Shown: piece by piece, positions 57,144 through 64,000 of the stretch
How the letters are laid out: every line of letters begins with the position of its first letter
Numbering within the stretch: the stretch's first letter is position 1
Assembly (NCBI GenBank): GCA_938743325.2
Contig: OW568894.1
Coordinates: 186,001-250,000, forward strand
From: Pycnococcus provasolii
Taxonomy: Eukaryota; Chlorophyta; Pseudoscourfieldiophyceae; Pseudoscourfieldiales; Pycnococcaceae
Direction of reading: 5' to 3'
Length of the DNA: 64,000 nt
Made by a program: the position numbers and the translations under genes
Notes under the pieces: model-generated
Told to the model about the DNA's origin: nothing
Databases searched by the model: none
Seen by the model: only the letters and a program-made list of their open reading frames with translations

Positions 57144-60100
57144 ATGGACGACGCTCACTTGACAGAAGAGCAAAAAGCCATGCTGTGGGAACAGGCGAAG
57201 AAGCAGTCAGCTGTGACAGCGGGCATGAGACCTATGTTCGGATTCGGGACTCGTAGAGAAATCAGCGACGTGGAGACGGCGTCGCAAGGTTCAGACAACA
57301 GCAACAGCGCTGCAGGAAAGATGGGTGGCATGTTCGCACGACTGCGTGGAGGACGGAAAAATGACGACGACAAAAACAACAACAACGCCGCTGCGGCCGC
57401 GACGCCGCAGGAAGAAAGTCGCGGTGGACGGTTCAAAATGCCGTCCATGGGATTCCGCAAGAAGAAGGACGAGTCACAAGAACAAGACGTCGTGCCTGAG
57501 ACGCCGATCGCGAAACAACCAAGCGGCGCAGCGACGGCGGCGGAAACGCCTGGCGCAGGCCTCGGCCTTGACACAGGCCTGCGTGCCTTCCTCACACCTG
57601 GGACCAAACAAGAGCTTCGCGCCGCAGCTGACGCGAACGCGAACGCGAGTGCACTTGTCGATGACGTGTCGGCGCACGCGCAAGCTGCTGCTGAAGCATC
57701 GAGGAAGGCAGATGCCGCCGCCAATCTACTCGCGACGCTGCAGACGCCTGCGCCTATTAAAGCGCCCCAAAATATGTCTGATACCATGCCAGCACCTCCT
57801 CCGCCACCTGATTACTCTGACGCGACGGGCAACACACCTCAGCCTCCAGTAGCCAACGACGCCGCTTCTGCTGAGCTAGCGGTCTTGCACGAGGCGCTCA
57901 GCGCGTCTGAAGAACGTCGCCTAACTCTTCAAACTTCGCTCGATCAGGCAAAACATCAAGTTGATGAGCTGACCAAGCAGATTCACCAAGCCAGCGCGAA
58001 CGCGAGTGCGTTGGAAGCCAAGGCTCAACGTGACTTGACTGAATCCAATCAGCTTCTTGCTCGCGTGAGCGCCTTGGAGTCTGAGAAGGCGGAGCTCGCG
58101 AAGGGCGGCGACGCGGCGGCACAAGCTGCATCGGCGGAGGCGGAGTCGCTTCGCGCTCGCGTGGGCGCCTTGGAGTCTGAGAAGGCGGAGCTCGCGAAGG
58201 GCGGCGACGCGGCGGCACAAGCCGCATCGGCGGAGGCGGAGTCGCTTCGCGCTCGCGTGAGCGCCTTGGAGTCTGAGAAGGCGGAGCTCGCGAAGGGCGG
58301 CGACGCGGCGGCACAAGCTGCATCGGCGGAGGCGGAGTCGCTTCGCGCTCGCGTGGGCGCCTTGGAGTCTGAGAAGGCGGAGCTCGCGAAGGGCGGCGAC
58401 GCGGCGGCACAAGCCGCATCGGCGGAGGCGGAGTCGCTTCGCGCTCGCGTGGGCGCCTTGGAGTCTGAGAAGGCGGAGCTCGCGAAGGGCGGCGACGCGG
58501 CGGCACAAGCTGCATCGGCGGAGGCGGAGTCGCTTCGCGCTCGCGTGGGCGCCTTGGAGTCTGAGAAGGCGGAGCTCGCGAAGGGCGGCGACGCGGCGGC
58601 ACAAGCTGCATCGGCGGAGGCGGAGTCGCTTCGCGCTCGCGTGAGCGCCTTGGAGTCTGAGAAGGCGGAGCTCGCGAAGGGCGGCGACGCGGCGGCACAA
58701 GCTGCATCGGCGGAGGCGGAGTCGCTTCGCGCTCGCGTGAGCGCCTTGGAGTCTGAGAAGGCGGAGCTCGCGAAGGGCGGCGACGCGGCGGCACAAGCTG
58801 CATCGGCGGAGGCGGAGTCGCTTCGCGCTCGCGTGGGCGCCTTGGAGTCTGAGAAGGCGGAGCTCGCGAAGGGCGGCGACGCGGCGGCACAAGCCGCATC
58901 GGCGGAGGCGGAGTCGCTTCGCGCTCGCGTGGGCGCCTTGGAGTCTGAGAAGGCGGAGCTCGCGAAGGGCGGCGACGCGGCGGCACAAGCTGCATCGGCG
59001 GAGGCGGAGTCGCTTCGCGCTCGCGTGGGCGCCTTGGAGTCTGAGAAGGCGGAGCTCGCGAAGGGCGGCGACGCGGCGGCACAAGCTGCATCGGCGGAGG
59101 CGGAGTCGCTTCGCGCTCGCGTGAGCGCCTTGGAGTCTGAGAAGGCGGAGCTCGCAAAAGGTGCGGATGCGGCGGCACAAACTGCATCGGCGGAGGCGGA
59201 GTCGCTTCGTGCGCGTGTGTCTACTTTAGAATCTGAGAAGACGGAGCTCGCGAAGGGCGCCGACGCGTCAGCTCAGGAGATGGAGTCTCTCAGGGCAAGC
59301 ATAACAAGCTTGGAGTCAGAGAAGAAGGCGCTAGGTGTGAACTGTGACAATGCAGTAGAGGAGGCGAAATCCCTGCGTGCGCGCTTGACAACTTTGGAGA
59401 TGGAGAAGGATGAAGTCGCGAAAGGTGGCGATGCTGCTGCGCAGGCAGCGGGCAAAGAACTTTCAGACCTTCGGCAGCTGCTCAAAGAGACCGAATCATC
59501 CGTGGCTAAATTACGTGACTCAGTTGCATCGGCGACTGAACGAGCGGACGCTGCTGTCGCCGCAGCAGAGGTGGCAGATGCGGAGGCGAAGCGGCTAAAT
59601 GTAGAATTGCTCGCCGCGGCTGCGGCAAAAACGAGTAAGGAGAGTGAGATAGACGAGCTACAAAGGGAGCTGGCAGGGAGCCGTGCAGACATAGAGCGGC
59701 TCCGCCAAGGCATGGCTGAGGGTGCAGCTGAGGTGGACGCTGCAAGCAAGGAACTGAATGCGGAGGTTTTACGTCTAGCCAAAAAGCTCAAAACATCAGA
59801 GGATACGCTTGCGTCGACTCGCATGGAGGCTGCTGCTGCTGCTGAAGCAGCTGCGCGAACGACATCGGAATTGGAGGCGGCTCGAGAAACGGCCTTAAAA
59901 AGCGCCGAGAAGGCAAACGCGGAAATTTCAACCATCACTTTGCAACTTCAGGAGACACAAAGTGCGCTCAGCACATCAGAAGAGACCATTCGGCAGCACG
60001 AGATTAACGAGCAAGAGAGAATAGCGGGGGCCAAGGAGCATGCAGCTGAGGCTGAAAAGCTCACGGACGCTCTCACCAAGGCAACGGCTGCGCAGGAACG

Positions 60101-61589
60101 TCTTGCTCGACAGTCTGAAGAGGAGGCTAAGGAGGCTAGGAGTGCACGTGAAGAACTCGAGAATAAGCTTGCAGACGCCCTCGGAACCCAGGAACGTCTC
60201 ACCGCGCAGGTGGAGCAGCTGACAAGTGCACTCTCCGAGGCTCAGGCCAAGGGAGATGCGGCAGCCGCATCGTCATCAGGTGTCGCGCAGGAGCTTGAAA
60301 GCAAGCTTGCCGAGGCGACTGCAGCGCAGGAACGTCTCACCGCGCAGGTGGAGCAGCTGACAAGTGCACTCTCCGAGGCTCAGGCCAAGGGAGATGCGGC
60401 AGCCGCATCGTCATCAGGTGTCGCGCAGGAGCTTGAAAGCAAGCTTGCCGAGGCGACTGCAGCGCAGGAACGTCTCACCGCGCAGGTGGAGCAGCTGACA
60501 AGTGCACTCTCCGAGGCTCAGGCCAAGGGAGACGCGGCAGCCGCATCGTCATCAGGTGTCGCGCAGGAGCTTGAAAGCAAGCTTTCCGAGGCGGCTGCAG
60601 CGCAGGAACGTCTCACCGCGCAGGTGGAGCAGCTGACAAGTGCACTCTCCGAGGCTCAGGCTGAGAATGCGCGACTATCCGAAGCACAAGCTAAGGGAGA
60701 GGATGCAGCAGCAGCTGCGGCGGCGGCGGCACAGGAGAAACTCGTGGCACAACAGAAAGAAGCGTCCAGCCAAATACAGGAGCTTATGAGCAAGATTGCA
60801 GAATCACAGGCTGATAATGCACGGCTCACCACGCAGTTGGAAGGCGGCGAGTCAGCACTTGCTGCGAAAACACAGGAATTGGAACGGGATCTATCGCTTG
60901 CCAAGGCGGAGTCTTCCGAGCGCGTATCGGCACTGGAATCACAGCTTGCCGAGAGCGCCGCTAGCCTCGAAAGCGCCAAGGCGGAGTCTTCCGAGCGCGT
61001 ATCGGCACTGAAATCACAGCTTGCCGAGAGCATCGCTAGCCTCGAAAGCGCCAAGGCGGAGTCTTCCGAGCGCGTATCAGCACTGGAATCACAGCTTGCC
61101 GAGAGCATCGCTAGCCTCGAGGAGGTTCGACGACATCACGAGGTGGAAATGGAAACGGCTCGCGGCGAGTTTGAGGAAGCTTCACAGAAGGCACTTGCCG
61201 CGGCGTCTAGTGAAGCATCATCCAAATCGGATGATCTAGCACGACTGCAGGCAGACCTTGAGTCGTCGCGCGCCGCCGCAGAGGCTGCTGAGCGTCGTGC
61301 AGAGGACTTGTCTACTGAACTAACCAAATCGCAGGCTGATCGTGGGAAGTCGGAGAGTCGTGCCTTGGAGGACCTGCGTACTGAGACGCGAACTCTCGTT
61401 CAAGAACGCAATCGTGCGGAACTGCTTGTCGTTGACCTAAAGCGTGAGAACGAGGTTCTCCAGCAACTACTGAATGTCACGCGTTCGATGCAGGCAAGTA
61501 AGGGCGAGTCAAAGAGTATGTTTGGAAAGCTTCAGGACCGATTAGGTGGAGGAGGAGCAGGAGGAGGAGGAGGCAGTTATAAGGGGTAA
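57144..61589 (+). CDS. Giant coiled-coil protein with three families of tandem repeats
   Basis: 1481 aa from ATG 57144 (an open frame continues upstream to 57003 and reads a hydrophobic lead, probably UTR). The first ~300 residues are disordered, Ala/Asn/Gln-rich. From about 300 to the end it is nearly continuous coiled coil. Repeat family 1: about 12 units of 32 aa (LESEKAELAKGGDAAAQAAS core, 58062-59240), eleven almost identical. Family 2: four units of 46 aa (QERLTAQVEQLTSALSEAQA core, about 60185-60660). Family 3: three units of 26 aa (KAESSERVSALESQLAES, about 60900-61120). It ends 'MFGKLQDRLGGGGAGGGGG'. Likely a structural filament or golgin-like tether; no GRIP domain was seen. Confidence 0.88.
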   Translation: MDDAHLTEEQKAMLWEQAKKQSAVTAGMRPMFGFGTRREISDVETASQGSDNSNSAAGKMGGMFARLRGGRKNDDDKNNNNAAAAATPQEESRGGRFKMPSMGFRKKKDESQEQDVVPETPIAKQPSGAATAAETPGAGLGLDTGLRAFLTPGTKQELRAAADANANASALVDDVSAHAQAAAEASRKADAAANLLATLQTPAPIKAPQNMSDTMPAPPPPPDYSDATGNTPQPPVANDAASAELAVLHEALSASEERRLTLQTSLDQAKHQVDELTKQIHQASANASALEAKAQRDLTESNQLLARVSALESEKAELAKGGDAAAQAASAEAESLRARVGALESEKAELAKGGDAAAQAASAEAESLRARVSALESEKAELAKGGDAAAQAASAEAESLRARVGALESEKAELAKGGDAAAQAASAEAESLRARVGALESEKAELAKGGDAAAQAASAEAESLRARVGALESEKAELAKGGDAAAQAASAEAESLRARVSALESEKAELAKGGDAAAQAASAEAESLRARVSALESEKAELAKGGDAAAQAASAEAESLRARVGALESEKAELAKGGDAAAQAASAEAESLRARVGALESEKAELAKGGDAAAQAASAEAESLRARVGALESEKAELAKGGDAAAQAASAEAESLRARVSALESEKAELAKGADAAAQTASAEAESLRARVSTLESEKTELAKGADASAQEMESLRASITSLESEKKALGVNCDNAVEEAKSLRARLTTLEMEKDEVAKGGDAAAQAAGKELSDLRQLLKETESSVAKLRDSVASATERADAAVAAAEVADAEAKRLNVELLAAAAAKTSKESEIDELQRELAGSRADIERLRQGMAEGAAEVDAASKELNAEVLRLAKKLKTSEDTLASTRMEAAAAAEAAARTTSELEAARETALKSAEKANAEISTITLQLQETQSALSTSEETIRQHEINEQERIAGAKEHAAEAEKLTDALTKATAAQERLARQSEEEAKEARSAREELENKLADALGTQERLTAQVEQLTSALSEAQAKGDAAAASSSGVAQELESKLAEATAAQERLTAQVEQLTSALSEAQAKGDAAAASSSGVAQELESKLAEATAAQERLTAQVEQLTSALSEAQAKGDAAAASSSGVAQELESKLSEAAAAQERLTAQVEQLTSALSEAQAENARLSEAQAKGEDAAAAAAAAAQEKLVAQQKEASSQIQELMSKIAESQADNARLTTQLEGGESALAAKTQELERDLSLAKAESSERVSALESQLAESAASLESAKAESSERVSALKSQLAESIASLESAKAESSERVSALESQLAESIASLEEVRRHHEVEMETARGEFEEASQKALAAASSEASSKSDDLARLQADLESSRAAAEAAERRAEDLSTELTKSQADRGKSESRALEDLRTETRTLVQERNRAELLVVDLKRENEVLQQLLNVTRSMQASKGESKSMFGKLQDRLGGGGAGGGGGSYKG
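58062..59245. repeat. 96-bp coding tandem array, about 12 copies
   Basis: Near-identical 96-bp units (GAGTCTGAGAAGGCGGAGCT start). Codon choice is the same in all copies, differing mainly at GCT/GCC Ala and GTGAGC/GTGGGC, which implies recent expansion or gene conversion. The array also keeps minus-strand frames open by symmetry; those are shadows. Confidence 0.95.
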
Positions 61590-62067
61590 GTGACCTAAAA
61601 ATAAAATGTAGGGTAGATAATTTTTTTTATGTTCGAGCTGTCACGTGACACGTATGGTGTACATCTCACACCGAAAACACCAACACACACACCACGCATA
61701 TCTGTCGAGAAGAGGATTTCAGAAAAAGAATCAACGAGAAGCGCAACTGTATCTATATCCCTATCCATCAGAAGGCTAATCTTGTAATTATTATTTGAAA
61801 ATCGTCTCTCGAGCGCACGTATGATTGCATTCGCACTCATATTTTCTTTTCTTTTTTTCTCTGATTTATCCTCAATTCGTTCTCACTCACTCTCACTCTC
61901 TCTCTCTCACACGCACGCACACGCACACGCACACTCTGTTGTCTCGCACTCTCGCACTCTCGCACTCACTCACCCACACACACACACACACACCCTCTCT
62001 CACGCACACACACCACATACACCGCTCGAACTCTCCTAGCAGTTCCCTCACTACTACCACCACCTCA
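61590..62067. other. Convergent intergenic region with CA/TC microsatellites
   Basis: (TC)n, (CACG)n and (CA)n runs at 61876-62025. No gene. Confidence 0.7.
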
Positions 62068-63048
62068 TCACTTTGGTGGTGCTGCAGGCTGCTTCGATCG
62101 TGGCGGCGTTGCGGGACGCTGCTGTCCAATGGCACTGTAGAGGAAGCGCTGCTTCTTCTCCACCGGCTTGAGAATTTGGAACGAGCACATGAGCGTCTCG
62201 TCGACGTGCATCATTGCACCCGCGTTGTCGAACTCTCCGCAGTAGTTGGGTGCCGAGAATACCGTCACGAGCTTGCGCTTAGCGAAAAACTCGTACCCAT
62301 TCTCCACAACCTGGTGAGCGCGGACGATGAGGTCAAAGTCGAAGCGCTTGAGGAACTCGTCAATCACCTGCTCGCCGAAAGTGTAGCTCACGCCACGGTC
62401 GTTCTCACCCCACCCCTGAACGTCCTGATCTGGGTCAGACCAGAGAAAGTCGCAGATCATGCCCGTGTCCGGCACGTCTGTGGGCCTCGGGATGTTCTGA
62501 ATCTGTTGCAGCGACTTCAACTCGGGTGACAATCCTCCGTGTATGCAGAAGATCTTCTCCTCGATGATGGCGGCGAACGGAAGACAGTTGAAGACGTCCA
62601 TGAACGTCTTCCAGATCTTGATGGAGTAGCGCCGCTTGCACTCGTCGTAGAAGCCGTAGATTCGGCTAATCGACGAGCACTCGTGGTTGCCGCGGAGCAT
62701 GAAGAAGTTCTCGGGGAACTTGATCTTGTAGCAGAGGAGGAGGAGGGTGACCTCGAGCGAGTTCTTTCCGCGGTCGACGTAGTCACCTAGAAACAGGTAG
62801 TTGCTCTCCGGTGGAAAGCCGCCGTACTCAAACAGGCGGAGCAGGTCGCTGTACTGCCCGTGGATGTCACCCACGACGCGGATGGGGCTGCACAGCTCGA
62901 GCAGGCAACTTTGCTCCATGAATAAGCTTCGCGCCTTTGAGCAGATGAGCTTCACCTCCTCCTCGGTGACTGGTTGTTTGTTCTGCTTATTTTGTGTCAG
63001 TCTGTCGATGACGGACTCGACGTCCAAGGTTGAAGAGACTGCAGCCAT
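62068..63048 (-). CDS. Serine/threonine protein phosphatase PP1 catalytic subunit
   Basis: 326 aa. Metal-site motifs GDIHGQ (60-65), [10 protein letters not shown] (88-97) and RGNHE (119-123) are intact, with '[21 protein letters not shown]', '[22 protein letters not shown]' and '[20 protein letters not shown]' typical of PP1 rather than PP2A. Length fits the family. The C-terminal tail ([14 protein letters not shown]) has a TPPR motif as in animal PP1, a cyclin-dependent kinase target. Targeting is by regulatory subunits not seen here. Confidence 0.97.
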   Translation of the reverse strand: MAAVSSTLDVESVIDRLTQNKQNKQPVTEEEVKLICSKARSLFMEQSCLLELCSPIRVVGDIHGQYSDLLRLFEYGGFPPESNYLFLGDYVDRGKNSLEVTLLLLCYKIKFPENFFMLRGNHECSSISRIYGFYDECKRRYSIKIWKTFMDVFNCLPFAAIIEEKIFCIHGGLSPELKSLQQIQNIPRPTDVPDTGMICDFLWSDPDQDVQGWGENDRGVSYTFGEQVIDEFLKRFDFDLIVRAHQVVENGYEFFAKRKLVTVFSAPNYCGEFDNAGAMMHVDETLMCSFQILKPVEKKQRFLYSAIGQQRPATPPRSKQPAAPPK

Positions 63049-64000
63049 GGTGAAGATGTGTTGCTATGGAAAAATTTGTACAGAAAAAGAAAAAAAGGGC
63101 AAATGGATTGTCCAAGAAGCGGCAAAGCAGGTTGGCTCTTTTTTCGTAAAGTACTACTTGAGTCTTTTTTCTTTCTGCGCTGTGATTCTGTGCTGTATCC
63201 TTTATGTTTTTTTTTGTGTGTAGACACACAAACCCAACAAACGACACGAGCAGCAGCGAGGCAGCGAGCAGACGTCACTCACTCACTCGTTCCTGTACAG
63301 TGCTTGGCGTGGAGCAGACGGTCTGCACCTCACCCAGCAAATGAATCGAAGTCCGTGAAACACGCAGAGATGCCAAACCTCGAAAGGAAGGAACCTGTTA
63401 TTATCACAGTACTGACTCTCCGTGTGTGTGTGCCGTAAACCTACACACGACAACAAGGAAACCGCACGGCAGTCCTGAGAGCAGCAGCAGACGATGCGTG
63501 CACGACGCGAGAAGATCAGAGAAAGATCTAGAAAGAAGAAGGATCAAGAAAGATTCAAACAGCAGTCTATGACCAGTGACCCAGTGACCAACGGCTTTTC
63601 AAAAGCAAAGCCGGACAGAGAAGCCGCTGTTACACGAGCCGCTTCTGTCGTCGCAGAGCAATGGCGGAGCGGGAGAGAAGGAAGGGGAGCACTGGGGGAG
63701 GGAGGGGAGATGCCCTAAAGAAGGCGATTGGGTGCTGCAGTGGAGAGGGCCTCTGAGAGGTCCCGGGTCCCGCCCCCCGGGGGAAGGAAGCAAAACAAAA
63801 CCAAACCAAACGGTTTGGTTCGAGGCGTTTGGTGTTGGCCTCCCCCCTCCCCTCCCCTCTCTTCGAACCACCAAACCCTCTCAAAACTCCGGCAAACTTT
63901 GGCGCGTTTGCGTTGGGGTGTGGGAGAATTCTAATTGGTAACAGGAAAGTAAACTTGGTGGTGCTTTTGCTTGTGGTGCTTTCCTCCGACTTGGTCACCA
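63049..64000. other. Right-edge region, no gene recognised
   Basis: Short open frames only (up to ~125 codons) with low-complexity composition. A CCAAACGGTTTGG palindrome lies at about 63806-63818. The promoter of PP1 is probably in the first part. Confidence 0.45.

Noticed and set aside
57898-59187. Long minus-strand frames opposite the coiled-coil gene (over 400 codons)
   Set aside because: They exist only because the 96-bp plus-strand unit is free of stops in other frames; the products are low-complexity Arg/Pro repeats.
1-64000. CRISPR arrays, bacterial operons or Shine-Dalgarno sites
   Set aside because: Spliced genes, eukaryote-specific proteins and promoter structure show a nuclear eukaryotic locus; no spaced short repeats of CRISPR type.

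Overview
The window looks like compact, GC-rich nuclear DNA from a small photosynthetic eukaryote, most likely a prasinophyte-grade green alga. The protein content supports this: a KDM5-type JmjC histone demethylase, ALG6, cytosolic ribosomal protein S13 split by a GT-AG intron, SRP9, PP1, LC8 dynein light chain, deoxyhypusine synthase, a plant group-I-type bZIP, a TMEM222/RTE1 (DUF778) protein, and a CRM/YhbY protein with a transit-peptide-like leader. TGTAA, the green-algal polyadenylation signal, follows many stop codons. Few introns are visible. The species cannot be fixed from sequence alone.

Layout. 1-4.4 kb: 5' end of a type II membrane protein, divergent from a CMP-sialic-acid-type nucleotide-sugar transporter, then the demethylase. 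5.2-10.9 kb: an accessory-looking block with an eight-repeat 'integrase-repeat' protein divergent from a superfamily 2 helicase. 12-14.3 kb: bZIP and an uncertain Ala-rich gene. 15.5-19.8 kb: an FG-GAP membrane protein convergent with a three-exon armadillo protein. 20.4-26.7 kb: two GT29 sialyltransferase-like genes flanking an EF-hand/DUF285 membrane protein. 26.7-29.9 kb: a repeat-dense island with a perfect 245-bp inverted repeat, a second older inverted repeat, a 63-bp tandem array, trinucleotide microsatellite and a dispersed repeat. 30-48.4 kb: densely packed housekeeping genes (MORN, ALG6, TCAIM-like, LC8, kinase, F420-ligase-like, RPS13, CRM, THUMPD1/TAN1, deoxyhypusine synthase, TPR, SRP9). 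48.4-64 kb: a broken uracil phosphoribosyltransferase, a secreted GH5 glycosidase, an unknown 618-aa protein, a DUF268 protein, TMEM222/RTE1, a 1481-aa coiled coil made of homogenised tandem repeats, and PP1.

The most unusual signals are: (a) telomere-like CCCTAA tracts and AAACCCC(T/G)AAC motifs just upstream of many genes, often in divergent promoters, including an array of about ten AAACCCCGAA units; (b) the perfect 245-bp inverted repeat and its neighbouring repeats; (c) the integrase-repeat/helicase pair. A functional theme is glycan metabolism: the nucleotide-sugar transporter, two GT29 enzymes, ALG6, and a GH5 enzyme all lie in the window. Several starts given here are the first in-frame ATG after longer non-ATG open frames; where no ATG exists an upstream exon is suspected and stated.
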